A stretch of DNA of 64,000 bases from Gordius sp. MW1 (GCA_964036665.1 OZ038531.1:8184168-8248167), one strand, 5' to 3'; shown: positions 42,538 through 56,312, counted from the stretch's first letter. Numbers and translations are program-made. The notes: generated by a model from the letters alone, not told the origin.

Positions 42538-43272
42538 GTTAAATTATATTAATTCATTGAACCCTTGGCAGGAGGAGCGACTGGACCTAGTTGAATCTAC
42601 TGATTTTTTTCACCTATCAAAGTCGGAAAGGATCCAAGAGTGCATTTACACTTTTATTAATTCTGATAATAATGATGGATCTTTAAAAATATATGATAAT
42701 TTTCCTAAAGTGAAAAACTTTCATTAAATTCACTAAGGTTATGGGCATATACTAAGAAGGGACACGGATGACGTAAATCGAAAAGTTCTGGACATGGAGG
42801 TGCCGGGGAAGAGAGGAAGAGGACGACCCCGGGTCACGTGGAAAGGGCAAGTCGATAAAGTTATGAAAACTAAAGACATGGCACTCACTCGGTCAAGATG
42901 GAAGAAACTCATCAAAACAAACCCCACCAATGTGGGACCAAATAACTGATAAAGAAGAAGAGAAATTCAATTTACCCTAACCATCCAGCGCCCCCGTCGA
43001 GCGTTTATTTAGTCTATATGTAAACTAATATCATCCAAACGGACAAACTTATTAGACGACAATATAGAGTATAACGTTTTTTTGAAACCAAGTCACCATA
43101 TATTCATATATTACCCTGTGAATTTTATTCGAAAGAGTAAATCTATTATGTTAAATTTTTTTTTGATTTACTCGAATAACTTTTAATGTAATTAGTTCCA
43201 TCAGGTAGTTACTGAAACTGTAATTAGTTACATTTTTTTGAATTGTGGAAAAGTAACTTTAACAGCTCTAGC
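42538..43272 (+). mobile_element. 5'-truncated hAT, sibling of 29090-31020
   Basis: TTAAATTATATTAATTCATT at the left matches 30490 in the larger element, and the right end TAACTTTAACAGCTCTA matches its terminus. The dimerisation-domain remnant (CCAGCGCCCCCGTCGAGCG) is at about 42985. An RTE LINE fragment (42733-42962) splits it. Everything 5' of the last third is missing. Confidence 0.88.
42733..42962 (+). mobile_element. 5'-truncated RTE LINE tail
   Basis: It encodes YGHILRRDTDDVNRKVLDME and GKRGRGRPRVTWKGQVDK, matching the C-terminus of the RTE frame at 13549-15789, and ends GATAAAGAAGAAGAG. A 7-bp duplication AAATTCA flanks it (42726-42732, 42963-42969), and the hAT at 30680 has the uninterrupted site. 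About 230 bp long, on the plus strand. Confidence 0.92.
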
Positions 43273-46144
43273 GTTTATATGATTGGAATCAAAATGAGTT
43301 AATTTCAAACATGCCTAATTAATGTCTTAAAAACGAATAAAGATGGCCAATTCAAGCATGTCTAATTAATGTCTTAAAAATGAATAAATATGGCCAAATA
43401 ATGTTGATTTAAAACTAAATATTATAGTTATCTGAATCAAGGTGTATAAATATTTTAAAATCTTTATAAAAATCAATTTTTCAGTACCTAAAAAGGCGAA
43501 AAAATATATATTAATATTTTCTTTGAGGTAAATATATTATATTTAGCTCTTAGAATAAGTTAGGGATAATATAAAAACAAAATTAATAGTTAAAAGTATA
43601 CATATGGGAATTTTTCATATAAAAAAAACAAATAGTCCCAAAAAAGTTTCGCCCAAAAAATGGGATTTTACCTTAATGCCATTTCTAAATATAACATTAA
43701 CTAACTGAAGACATCAATTCTAAATCGCTATATTATGTTTTTATAACGTTAACATGTAGAATAATATTAATTTCGCTCTTTTAACTGTTAGTTATAATTT
43801 ATAACAAAATTTAGAGTGACCCCCCCCCCCCCCCAGTCCCCTTAGACTTGGGGTTCAACCTGTCCAACTGAGTGCTAAATGGCATCAATAAGTGAGAGAA
43901 AAAATGAAGGATAAAGTTTGCTTTGAAATAGCATCTCTATGGCATTTTGTAATTAAGGAACTTTTTTTACTAACAGTATGACACATTCTTAAATGTTAAA
44001 TCCATTGAGATCTCGTGAATATTTCCCATTTAATGTAGTTTTCCCACTATTTATGGTTTATTTATAGTTAAGAGATTAAAAGAACGTAAAATTTAAGAAG
44101 GGCTGAAGGAAAATTTACACTTAGCACTTTTTGTTTGAAAGCCCCTTTCATCCCCTTCTCATCCCTTTTACAAGTTTATCATTATCCTTGTATATTAACC
44201 CCCCTTAACAAGAAAAATAAAATTATAAGCTTGCAAATTTAACAAACACTTAAAGACTACATATATAGATTTATTTATAAACATAAAACACTATTGGTAA
44301 CTTTTTTCGAATAAAATGTATTCTAAAAAAAAATTAATTAAATGTTGGCTATTTTAAAAATTAGGCTGTTAATTTTTTTTTACTTTATAGATAAACTTGT
44401 ACAGACACTACTTTACCATATATCAGTTTCAATTTATTTTTATAAAATGAAATTATATAGGCAATTTTTTTATGCCTAAATAATCTAAACAGTATTATTC
44501 TATCTTTAAAAAAGTTTTAATGGTTGTGCCTCCTTTCGCTTACTCTTGCTTTCATTGTTCAACTATATAATATATGTTAACCCCTCTAATCTTTCAAAAT
44601 GTATCAATTCCATATTAAATATATCAAAAATCATAATTGAAAAAGCATATATATTCATTTTACTTATAAGATTAAAATGTACATAAGTTTGTTTTAAATG
44701 CCTTACAACCTATCTAATTTTTGGTGCAAGATGGTCAATTATAAAAATGGATACAAATATGTAATGCTATTCCTTTCCTTCATGATTAAGTTATTGGATA
44801 AACTAAATTTCTAAAATTTTAAACAGAGATCATTACATACTTAATATCCAATCCATGTTATTGTTTTTTAGAAAACTAAAGCTGTCGTTTTTTAGAAAAA
44901 AAAACATGTTTTTATTTAAAAATGGTTTATAAATCCATAATATCTTTACTATAAATCATATAAATCTAAGATGCAAGCATACTATGGAAATAGAAAAACA
45001 AATCCATAAGTAATATATAAGCTTCATAAAATAGCTGTGACATTATGAAAACTAGCACTGCTAATAAATAAGAATTTCATAAAAAAAATTTGTTAAAGCA
45101 AAATCGATTAATCAAACAATAACGTACTAAGAGAAAGATCATTCTCTAATCGTCTTTCTAGGATCAACCTTTTTTCAAATTGGTATGTTCGTGATAATGG
45201 ATCTTTATTAAAGCTCATAAAATAGTCGATGTGTAAAAGATTCAAATCCTCGATGCAAAAATAAATTAATAACCATAAAATTAACGGCAACTTGCTACTA
45301 TTTATAAGATTAGGTTAGTATTACACTTCGTCTAAAGGACATGGATTCCCCTTATTCCGTGGCATAAACCATATAATCTTGGACCAATTGACGTTTCTAA
45401 ATATTAATCACCACTCCTTTTCTATAATATTTTTGCATCTATATTATCTAGAATATGTTAATGAGCAAATAGTGTTTGATATAAAATATCTCAAATGAGA
45501 GCTTTAGACGGGATTAATTTTGCCCAACTAATTACAAAATATTGAGAGACATTTAAAGCGAATTGTGAAAACTTGGAAAGTGGGGGCCAAGAGAAATCCA
45601 AGCAAAAACTGTTGACTACCATTCCCTATGTGTTTAGGATAAAATAATTTTGAAAATGGCTGGGCAATATGAATTTAAAATCCGCGATATACCTAAAATA
45701 AAGGTAAATTTTCTGATCCTTCAGCTGACTCTTACTTTAAACAATGAAGGCACTCTAGGGCCACCTTATGGTAAAAATTTAATTTTTCTTATGGCTTAAT
45801 ATATTTATTTTCTTCTTTATGCCAAAATCAAACATTATTCTCTATATTGGGCTTAATATCAAAAAAAACAAAAATTTAATTAAATTTATTTATTAGTTTA
45901 TATATATATGATTTTCAATATTCCTCATTAATTTGTATTTTATATTATTTTTAATTTTTACTATACCTATTTTGGTTGTTATTCTTGCCATATAGTCCAT
46001 AAATTTAATTTAAAATGTTTCTAAGCCTCATTCTTTAATGAAACTGATATTTTATTTTAATACTGATTGTTTGAGATGCCTGAAGGGTTGACTCTGAAAT
46101 TTTTTCACATATGAAACATGACAGTGGACAATGATAAAACAAAA
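43273..46144. other. AT-rich stretch, no gene recognised
   Basis: Apart from a 47-bp tandem repeat at 43310-43403 (CATGCCTAATTAATGTCTTA) and a C tract at 43820, I saw no gene, transposon edge or RNA gene. Confidence 0.5.
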
Positions 46145-46146
46145 TA

Positions 46147-47435
46147 TTGGGTTGAGGAGAAAGTTCGGTAGGGTGCAACACATGCTGCAATATTTTATCG
46201 ATTTTTTGCTTCTGATGAATTATATAATATTCATTAAGTAGAACTCTTTCCCCTCTACAAAACTGTATATATCGTGATTTTAAGAAATTTAGTTTTTTAT
46301 AACTTTCGCGACGTCAAAATGGAGTATCCAAACGGTAAAAATCAACATTTTCGACACCAGCTATTCTTCGCTTTTCATCGTGGTCAAAACGCTGCTGAAA
46401 CAGCCCGAGACATTTGTAAAGTATACGGAGAAGGTGTCATAGTTGAGCCTACACACAAAAATGGTTCGCAAAGTTCAAAAATGGAGATTTTGACATTGCT
46501 GACAAGCCCCGTAGCGGAAGACTCTCGGGATTCGACGAAGAGTGTCTCAGAGCACTTTTGAAGGAGGACGGTCGCCAAACAAGTCGTGAATTGGCGGAAA
46601 TAATGAAGTTTGATCAGAAAACCTTCCTAAATCATCTTCATTCGATGGGATTTGCCAAAAAATTGGGATCTTGGATCCCTCACGAGCTTAACGAAAGCCA
46701 CAGAGAAATTCGCCTTCAAATTGCTTCTCAACATCTCGCCCGTCATCGAGCAACCCGCGGTCATAAACAGCGCTTTTTGTACCGAATCGTCACGGAAGAT
46801 GAGAAATGGTGTTTGTACTTAAATGTGAAGCAAAGAAAGGAGTGGGTGGCTCCTGGAGCGACTCCAAAGCCTAGGGTCAAACCTGACCTCCATTTTAAAA
46901 AAAGACCATGATCTGCGTTTGGTTGGACTGGGAGGGCATTCTGCATTGGGAAATTCTGGCAAGGAATGCCACGGTCAACAAGGAGCTCTATATATCTCAG
47001 CTACACCGCGTGAATGAGGCTATTCGACAGATCCCAACGACAAGGCCAGACCATACTCCTTCACGACAACGCAAGGCCCCATGTTGCTCAAGTCGTAAAA
47101 GCCGCACTCCAAGAGCTCGAATGGGAGGTCCTTCAGCATCCAACATATTCTCCGGACCTTGCACAGACGGATTACCATCTTTTCCGCTCTCTCTCGAACC
47201 ATATGAGGGGCATTACCTTGGACAATGTAGAGGGCCTTAAACTTGGCTCAACAACTTCTTCGATACAAGGCCGGTCGATTTTTGGCGTAATGGCATCGAA
47301 AAATTGGTCAAAAGGTGGGAGGAGGTCGTAAACAGCAACGGCTAATATATTATTGAATAAGTTATTGTTATAACAATAAAAATCGTTAAATAAAAGACTT
47401 TGATAAAAACTCTACGAACTTTTTCCTCAACCTAA
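46147..47435 (+). mobile_element. Mariner transposon, 1.29 kb
   Basis: The inverted termini are TTGGGTTGAGGAGAAAGTTC and GAACTTTTTCCTCAACCTAA. TA dinucleotides flank it (46145-46146 and 47436-47437), the standard mariner target. The length matches the family norm of about 1.3 kb. The transposase inside is broken, so the copy is dead, but the ends are well kept. Confidence 0.95.
46318..47335 (+). pseudogene. Mariner transposase, frameshifted
   Basis: The frame starts MEYPNGKNQHFRHQLFFAFH. The N-terminal paired-like HTH is visible, then KEDGRQTSRELAEIM, and the catalytic triad region: EDEKWCLY (first Asp), LLHDNARPHVAQ (second Asp) and YSPDLAQTDYHLF (third Asp), spaced as in D,D34D mariners. 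At least three frame changes occur: between the HTH and the linker near 46440-46480, near 46905 and near 47035. All three catalytic aspartates survive in their own frames. Confidence 0.92.
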
Positions 47436-47437
47436 TA

Positions 47438-48743
47438 GTTTGTAGTGATGATGCATTCATATTTTTTAAAGCGATTTTGTTGATAAATAGCTTTTAAACT
47501 TTTGTATATAAAATATTCACACTTTAAAAATTAAATTAGTTATATTTTGTCTTTATAGCCATTTATTATCATGCGAATAAAAGTGCAAATAAGTGTTTTA
47601 TATTAGTCTAAATCTTTCGTATTGTTTAATTTCAATTAGGATATATTATAATTAAAATATATTTTTTCCTATTAAAAAAATAGGCAACTGCTTTATATTC
47701 TAAATGTTTATAGGCTAGCCAAGTGATGGCAGGGGTGGCAGCTTCCCTCAAACCATAAAAATATTTATGAAGATTTCAAAATTAAACATTGCTTCTCATT
47801 TAATTAAAGTTGCCCCCTACCCCTTTATAAAAATCCAGTCTTTGCCCACGCCTACATTAAAAACCTGAAAAATCACTTTTTTCAACCCGAACACAGGACT
47901 CGGGAACATTTTAAAATTTTTAACCCGAACCCGACTCGACGGCCCCTGCACGTCTCTAGGATACCTAAAAAATTATTCCAAAATAAGTTGTTTTATATAT
48001 TTTAATGGGAATAAGAATTTATTATTTAAATTATTGAGTAAAAACTGCCACAATTAGCTAGCATTGTCCTTAAGCTTTATGATTTCACCAAGTACAAATT
48101 TTATTTAAACAAATCATTTCTACTAACTATTAGTGATTTTTTTTAGAAGATGTTCTAATATAAAAGCTTTTATCACATTTGGGTTTTTATCCCAAAGACT
48201 TGTATTAATCGTGCGTGCAGGATTTTTCAATTAATATTAAACTCTATTTATTTTATTTTAACCCGTTAAATATTTTAAGCAAACCATATGTTTTAATTCA
48301 AACACCCACCTATTATAGTAAAAAAGCAAAGATAGAAACTTATTCATACTGAGGGCTGGCATAAGCCATTTATTGACATACCTTCATATCCTCCCGCTCC
48401 ATATTAATGTTGCGAGACCTCCCATCCAGCTCCGATTCCTTGTAACACAAATTTAAACTACATTCCCTGCCTCCAACATACGGCAAAAATAAAACTCCGC
48501 CCTCACCGCTAGCTTTCACTCGACATCTGCTAGGAGGAGAATGTCCTAATTATCTAAAAATAGTGCAACTAGATATCCCTTATTTTGCTCCGGAAGCAAA
48601 CCATTTTAGGCAGGAGTCTGTCGAAACACAAATCAAAATGAAATTATTTAACTCAAACGAACTTCCACAGACTGAAGGAGTGAAACAAGGCGAACTATCT
48701 TGAAGTTAAGAATATTATGCCACCACACCTTTACTCCAACTAT
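47438..48743. other. AT-rich stretch with two small repeat remnants
   Basis: A GGGCGTAGCC-type fragment lies at about 47716-47850. A 90-bp fully deleted hAT remnant follows at 47868-47957, with AAATCACTTTTTTCAACCCG at one end and GGCCCCTGCACGTCTCTA at the other. No gene was recognised in the rest. Confidence 0.6.
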
Positions 48744-51700
48744 CTATATATATAAAAATGTAACTCCGTTTTCTTTGCCCTCTAATAACTCCTGAAGTTC
48801 TCGCCCGATTGCCATCAAGTTTGGCCAGATCACATTGCCTTAGCATCCTAGATGGTTTATATATAATTTTTATCGACCTGCGACAGCTGTAACCTTGTTT
48901 TTTGGTTGCGCTTACCGCATCTAGCGGACGAGAGATACAACGTTTTTTGTGCTTATTTATCGTTAAGGTGCTAATTATTGCCTTAAACTTTTTTCCATGA
49001 TTGCTTTATCATTTGTGTCTCAATTTTTTACTCAACTACGCCCATTTTTTTGACAATATATAAGCCTGTGACTAATAAATATTCTCGTTACCCCAAAACA
49101 TCACCATTTTCCTAAATAAAAATAACGCGCGCTTTTGCTAACATTCTTACGTTTCGTTCTTTTTTCGTATTTTTACGAAGTTTTTTTTATATTACAACTA
49201 CCAAATCAATCACATATTTCTGCTATTCTTTGGAAGAAAGTAATATTTGCATAATGTTATATATTTGTTTTTTCATATATAATACCAAATTTGATGTTTT
49301 AAACTAATAAAAAGTCTTAATTAAGTTACTATAAACAGACATTAGTAGTATAGGTTTATTTATCTGATATTTTAGTTATTTAATCCTAAGTTAAAATAAT
49401 AGTAACAATAAACTCCTCAAATTAATATTTAAGGTTTATTTATTTGCGACCACTTGATAAAATGTTTAGACCAATTTCAGACAAAGAATCGATGATTATA
49501 TATCACTTCTTAGAAAATTTAGGCAAATGAGCAGTTAGAAATACCACGAGGAAAAATAACATGGTAAAATCGAGGATTAAAATTCTAATATCTCAAATAA
49601 AAGGAAACATTTACAAAAAATTTCTTCACAAACTGGTTTAAAATAATGGGGTGTAATAATATATTTCAAAAAAAACGGATGCACTCTTTATTGTAAAATT
49701 GGATAAAAGTTAACCAAATTTCGCAGAGATATTGTAGAGTTAATATTGTTAAGCTAATAAAAATATGAAATCATTATATTTACTATCTTATTTTGTACAC
49801 TTTTTTTAAACGGCTTGGGGTCCTCAGGACCTAACCCGATGTCTTTGTGGTGTAGCCAGCATTGGAATCAGAGAGAGGCAATAATGATTAAGCTTAAATG
49901 TTTAAATGTCTTTATAATTTGAGTAACAAATTTGGTCAAATGTTTAAATACATTATATGATTTGTCCTTTTAAGCAGTCCGGCTATTAATATTACATGAT
50001 ATCTCCATAACATGTAAAGCTGATATATAGTAAATGAAGTTATTTTTTTTCTATATCTACCTTTAGACCTAAATGCGTCGCAAGAGATCAACGATAGGGC
50101 GTCGTACACGAACTGCAAATCGAAAGCGTCAAGTACGTACTCTCAGACTTGATGAGTGCCCACTGCTTTCACACTCGCATTCTTCTGCTTCAATAATAGA
50201 GGCTTCTCAACCAATTAAACAAGCCAATTTACAAATGACAGTGAATTTGCTTGAGCCACCTACACGTAATCAACAATTACGCTCATTCAGCCGCCTTGCA
50301 TTTTCATGCAACTCTTCTAATAAAGTTTGCGTCGCCATGTTCTTATTGGCGCTATGACTGCAATGCCTAAAATTTGTTGGAGAAACGAACGGCATGTGTT
50401 GCGCGTCTGGAAAAGTTAAACTACCTAAACTTGGAGAACCCCCAGAGCCATTAAAATCTCTGCTTGCTGGATATACTGTGGACTCTAAACATATCTTATC
50501 TAACATTAGGAAATACAACTCCTGCTTCCAAATGACATCGTTTGGCGCAGATATTATTACAACTCAATTCATGCCAACCTTTAAAGTAAAAGGCCAAATT
50601 TACCACAAAGTCGGGTCCCTCTCCAATACTAGATAGGCAACATAAGTTCTTACAAATGTACTTTATCGGGGATAATGAGATTGAATTAAATGCACGCCTT
50701 GGAATTTCTACTGGTGTAAAAAGGTCTATTTTTACAACTTCAGGCGCTTCTTCACGCTATTAACAATTTAGTTCGTTTGTTCAAAACATCACTCCACATG
50801 ATGCCATCAGATACACATAGTATTGTTATTCATGCTGACAAAACTCACGCGGGACAACATGTTAGAAGATTTAGTGCTCCTACTATAAACGAATTCTCAA
50901 TTGTTATAGTTGGGGATCAATTTCAATCAAGAGAAATTGTAATGCATAGGAGAAACGCTACTTTGACACACGTTGCGGACACTCATCGATGACCCCTTTC
51001 AATATCCAATTATATTTTGGGATGGTGCTGACGGATATCACGTAAATGTTAAGATGATTAATGCAGTCATTGGTGAACCTAAAAACTTAAAATGCTGCGC
51101 TATGAACCATTATTCATACAAGAAAAGAGCACGAAGAATATCATATTTTAAAATGCTGCCAATTTTTTCATCAATACATCGTAGATAGGTATGCCAAAAT
51201 TGGATCGGAACGTCTGCCCTACATCCGTTTAAATCAGACCAAACTTTGCTCAGAAGAATATGTTCATTTGCGAGATGCAGTTTTAACGACGCTAATAGAA
51301 ATAACGTTGGGGGACTAACCATTTTGCCCTCAACATACACCACAAGTCCGCGCCATATGCATGAATACGCCCAAGATTTAATCGCTTATATTCGTAACTA
51401 CGGTCGTCCGGACTTATTCATTGCATTTACATGAAATCCTGCATGGCCCGATGTACAGGAACTCTTATTTCATGGCCAATCACCAGTCGATTGGCATGAC
51501 ATCACAGCACGTGTTTTCCGACAGAAATTTAAATCAATGATAAATCTCATTACTATGCACAAGGTATTTGGCTCTGCGATACTGGGTGTACTCTGTGGAC
51601 TGGCAAAAGAGACGTTTACCGCATGCCTATATACTCATATGGCTATATACTCGTATCGGTGCATTCGACCAAAGTTTAACTGACAAAATGTCTATGAATA

Positions 51701-51762
51701 TTCAACGAAAATGCTCCTTGAGAGGGGTTTACAGAGACGAAAACTTAGGGTTAGTGTTTTAG
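48744..51762 (+). mobile_element. Helitron copy 2, decayed
   Basis: A Helitron 5' end, TCTATATATATAAAAATG preceded by A, starts at 48744. A broken Rep frame begins at 50073. The 5' leader of about 1.3 kb includes unrelated AT-rich DNA and a MITE scrap near 49850-49880, so the link between 5' end and frame is an inference from orientation and order. The 3' end was not found; the copy stops before the gypsy fossil. Confidence 0.65.
50073..51762 (+). pseudogene. Helitron Rep N-terminal region, copy 2, broken
   Basis: Frames in order show GMCCASGKVKLPKLGEPPEP with NSCFQMTSFGA, AGQHVRRFSAPTINEFSIV, CCAMNHYSY, SPRHMHEYAQDLIAYIRNYG and finally QKRRLPHAYILIWL. The last is the rolling-circle HUH site, normally LPHAH; here the second His is Tyr. 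Many frameshifts and at least one in-frame stop (FIAFT followed by TGA) break it. It extends farther than copy 1 but ends before the helicase. Unlike copy 1 it has no 52-bp interval before the NHYSY region. Confidence 0.88.
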
Positions 51763-51899
51763 GTCGGGGTTTTAGGTTAGGGTTAGATGCACACATTTGA
51801 ATCGACAAATGCATTTTTGTAGACATTATTTGTTGTTTGCTTTTTTGTCAATTGCAACTGAATCCTATATACTTAGTGATACGCAGTCTTTGAATAGTG

Positions 51900-54690
51900 A
51901 GTGGCCGTGCTATAACATCTCCTACCCCCTTAATTTATTCCATATCTTTCTACAGGTTTTCGGATTCGTGTTGATCGCCGGACAGTCAGTTCGGGTGAGG
52001 GTATAGGTGATTTCGGGGAGTCCGTAACCTGGGGTAGGAGTGAGAGTGGGTGGGTAATGGAAACTGGTGTATTATCTCTGGCTTCATCATGTGGAAGATT
52101 AATCTGTTGCGGAATGGTGGAGTCAAGTAACCGGTTTTGGGTTTGAAATGTAAGCCAATAGTTCTTCATTGTTCTCCTTGTCTGCGTTATCTAAAGACTT
52201 CCTAATATGATCACCATGTCTTTTCCATAACGCACCATTATCCATTTCGACCATGTACGATATGGGCCTAAGATTTTTGTTATTTTTCCCATTACCCATA
52301 AGTTTTCATTAGTTGTAAAAGTTCTAACCCACACTTTATCTCCAATTATAAATTTCCGTTTGATAGGTGCCAACTCATCTTTGTCAGGCCCAGAAACATG
52401 TGGTTTGAGTAAATTTAACGGACCAATAGGTTGTATCTTGATTAATAGATTAGCAGGAGTTAAATCCAGTCGTTGGGTGAATAGTATTCCTATAAGAAAA
52501 AAGTTATATAATCTTTCGTTTTTCAAATTTCTAGTTTTGTTCAAAAAATCTTTAAATGTTATGAAAAAACGTTCAGTTTCTCCGTTGGATCGAGAATGGT
52601 AAGGGCTATAATGTTGCAGTATTTTTTAAACTCTGCGCTTGTGAATTGAGGTCCATAATCTGTAGCCAGGGTATTAGGTACTCCGAACCTTGAGAAAATA
52701 AGAGCGTTTATAGTACTTGAAGTTAGTATCATTGTCACAGGAATCACCTCGGGCCATTTGCTGTAGGCGTCAATTAAAATTAGATAATAATACCCATTAA
52801 TTGGTCCACAAAAATATGCATGTAACTTAGACCATGGTTTTCCCATTTTTGAGTTGTTAATTCAGTTGTACCAGTGAACCATTGTTGACAATCCGTACAA
52901 TTTTGAACATAACCTTCTATGTCTTTATCAATACCCGGGTACCAGAGATGTTGACGAGCCAAAATTTTTGCGCGACTCATGCTTGGGTGTCCTAAGTGGA
53001 TTAGTTTCAAAATGTTTTGCCAGCCTTGAGGAATAATAATTCGGTATTTCCAAAATATGCAGCCCTTTAAGGGAGTGAGTTTTTTTTGCCGTTGTAGGTA
53101 CATTATTAGCTCTGGAGCAACTTACTTCGGCCAGCTATAGATTACATAGTTATAGACTTGTCCCACAATAGGATCTTTACGAGTATAACGCTCTATGTCA
53201 GCGGATGTAGGGAAAATGTTGAAATTCTACTTCTTAAATGGTGTATATATCTTCCCCTTCCCCCTGTTCTAGTTTTCAGATTGTATCGGGAGTCTAGATA
53301 ACATATCAGCCTGTGTGTTTTTTTGCTATTTTTGTATTTTATGGTATATTGATAAGGTGTTGTCGATAAGGTCCATTTCTGAAGTCTCGCTGAAATGGCC
53401 TGCTGTACATTTTTGTTAGGATTGAATAGTGATATTTAGGGTTTGTGATCTGTTTTTAATTAAAAATGGTGGCCATATAAATATTCCTTAAATTTATTAA
53501 AAGCAAAAATAATGGCTAAAGCTTCTTTTTCAATCTGACTATAGTTTCTTTCGGCGGCGTTAAGGGTGCGGGAAGTACAAGCAATTGGGTGCTGATAACC
53601 TTTAATTTCATGTGCAAGCACTGCGACGAGTCCCTCAGACGAAGCATCCGTTGAGAGTGTTAATGGCAACTCATTATCAAAATGCTTTAATATCGGGGCT
53701 TGGATAATTGCTTTCTTAATGTTATTGAAGGCATTTGTGCAGTCTAGGGACCAATTCCAAGTTATTGTTTTTCTTAACAGTTTATAATGCGGTTGTGCTA
53801 AAGTAGAGAAATTTTTTATGAATTTTGCGTAGTATGTGGCCATGCCTAAAAAAGATGATTGTAGTTCTTTTATTTTAGTTGGGGCTGGTGCTGTTAAAAT
53901 TGCTTTAGTGTTTTTATCAGTTGTAAAAATTCCGTCTTCACTAATGGTATGCCCTAAGTATTCCACTTTTTTTTGCAAAAATTTACACTTTTCTAATTTT
54001 AATTTTAAGCCGATTCTCTCCAATTTCTTAAAAACTTTTTCAAATTTTTGATTGTGGTCTTCTACCGATTTACCCGCTATAATAATGTTATCGAGGTAAC
54101 ATACAATTCCATTATAATTTCTATAATGAGTCCATAAAATTTGAAAAATGACTGGCGTCGAGGCTATACAAAAGGTAGTTTAGTGTATTTAAAAATTCCA
54201 CGATGTGTATTAATGGTTAATAGTTTTTGAGAATTTTCGCTAACCTTTATTTGAAAGTAGGCGTCCTTAAGGTCCAAAACGGAAAAATATTTAAAACCGC
54301 CTAGATGTGCAAATATATCTTGAATATGTGGCAAGGAATTATTTCAATTAAAAGGTGCTTGTTTAAATCACGGAAGTCGCCGCAAATGCGGATGTGGCCA
54401 TTATTTTTAATAACTGTTGTTCGGCATATTTTATTGGTTTTAAAACTCCTTCTTTAACTAACCTATTTAATTCTTGGTTAGGTTTTAACATATAGAAAAT
54501 AGGTCTAGAACGGAAAAAACGCGGACACAACTCATTTTTTAATTTAAGCGTTGCCTCATAACCGACTACCCCTCCCAGTTTATTTTCAAATAACAATGGA
54601 TATTTTTTAATACTATTATTTGACAAAACATCTTCGTCAGTGTGATTAATCTCGTGCAGTTGGGAAGGTTGGTTGCGCTTTTAATTTCCG
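51900..54690 (-). mobile_element. Ty3/gypsy-type LTR retrotransposon fossil
   Basis: This is a minus-strand remnant of the pol region. In element order the recognisable parts are reverse transcriptase and RNase H (about 53460-54650), the integrase zinc-binding and core domains (about 52560-53103) and an integrase C-terminal region (about 51930-52545). Family assignment rests on this domain order and on similarity to gypsy polyproteins. Long terminal repeats and gag were not found. It is broken, with roughly five or more interruptions, and looks old compared with the RTE LINE. Confidence 0.85.
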
Positions 54691-55084
54691 GCTAGCTGAC
54701 GTAATATGTGTGGGAAGATTCTTAACCAGTCTCTCCCCAAAATGTTTTAACCGTCTCCATCAACGACGTGAATAAGAAGTTGATAGGTTTAGTCCTGTTC
54801 TTTAACGTTGGGAAAATCCCACGGGAAATTTAAAATTTCCCTATAATTTCCCTGATTATATGTGATATATCATTTATTATGTTTTTCCAATCTGATTCTG
54901 ATTCTAATATGCCTCGAGGCTATTTTTTTTAATTAATATTGGCGCTTAAATCATCTGGATCCTTTATAATAATATATTTAATTAAGTAATTACATTTACT
55001 TATCATGTTTCGTTAATAATTAATATAGGTATATATTGAAAATAAAACAACTTACAAAGGTCTATTCTATATAGCTAAAATACA

Positions 55085-55437
55085 AACTTCTTCAAAGGTG
55101 AGTTTACAAAATATCCACTAATATCCTACTAATGTTTATGGCTAAAAAAACAAACATCTTTATTGTAAAAAAAACAAAGATCTCAAAAAGGTAAATTTAC
55201 AAATTGTCTATTATTATCTCACTGAGGTTTATAATTAAATAACAAACATCTTGAAAATATCATATAGCCTACTAAAGGTATAGCTTCTAAAAAAACAAAA
55301 ATCTAAAAAAGGTACTTTTACAAAAACTTTACTATTATCTTTATAAAAGTATTTAGTTAAAAAAACAAACATGGTAAATTTACAAAATATCTATTATTAT
55401 CTTACTAAGGTTTATAATTAAAAAACAAACATACGTA
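55085..55437. repeat. Degenerate tandem repeat, about 60-80 bp unit
   Basis: Five or six units share TTTACAAAATATCTATTATT, ATCTTACTAAGGTTTATAAT and AAAAAACAAACAT with many changes. They lie just before the transposase remnant. Confidence 0.8.
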
Positions 55438-55448
55438 ATTCAATTCTT

Positions 55449-56312
55449 ATGGCTATATTGAAAGAGAAACAATTGTTAAAAGAAAACACACTTTCACTCA
55501 AAGTTCCATGCCTTACTAGATGGGGCGGGGTTGTCATAATGCTTGATAGCCTAATATCAAATAAAGCAGCTCTTCAAGAGAAGCTACTAGTGAAAGCCTT
55601 GAAGACAAAGATAAAAGAAAAACCTTGTTAAATAACGAAAATTTCTGGGATTCGCTTCTGTCCATAAGGCCCATCTTACACATTATTTATTCAAAAATTC
55701 TGCAGGTAGAGGGGGACAGAGCTTTTCTGTCTGATGTTGTGGAGGCTTTTTCAAAAATACATATATCATTGAATGAAGGCATATCCTGGTACAAGAGAAA
55801 TAATATCACTAATTTAATTAAAAAAGGGAGCTTTTTTGTTGTCAGGACCTACATTTGGCCGCCTATATGCTCGATCCACGTTTTTGTGGGAAAAATTTGT
55901 GTGACAAGCAAGTGACCAAAGCTTTAAAATGTATTTCTCGCTTGTGTGGCAATATGGAACTTCACCTTGGAAAGGTGATGGGTAATTTAGCAATCGATCA
56001 AAAGAAGGAGTATGGGGAGAGGCAGCGATTTGGGCTAGTGTTGATTACACGACCCCATTAGTATGGTGGAAAGGGATGTGCCTAAATCAAGCGATCAGTC
56101 CGCTTGCAATCAGATTATTCTCATTGCCACCTTCAAGTGCCGCTTCAGAAAGAATATGGTCGACATTTGGCAACGTACACACCAAACTAAGGAACAAATT
56201 AGCAAATGATGAAATAGGCAAAATTGTGGCCACAAGACACAATTTACACCTTATCAATCGAATAAACACACCGGAACCGGATTATAATACAATCTTTGGA
56301 TTCCATAGATGA
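55449..56312 (+). pseudogene. hAT-type transposase C-terminal half, broken
   Basis: In order: VPCLTRWGGVVIMLDSLI, NNENFWDSLLSIRPILHII, LAAYMLDPRFCGKNLC, then PPSSAASERIWSTFGNVHTK, the hAT C-terminal dimerisation domain of the DUF659/ZBED-like branch. The frame changes several times, so no full protein is possible. The N-terminal zinc finger was not found. It is a different hAT lineage from the TRWNSFFDAL type at 29425. Confidence 0.85.

Noticed and set aside
51730-51792. TTAGGGTTAG / TTTTAGGTTAGGGTTAG as a telomere-like tract
   Set aside because: It is only a few irregular units inside a decayed Helitron. Similar short CTAACCCTAACCC stretches at 4336 and 27655 are part of the mosaic repeat.
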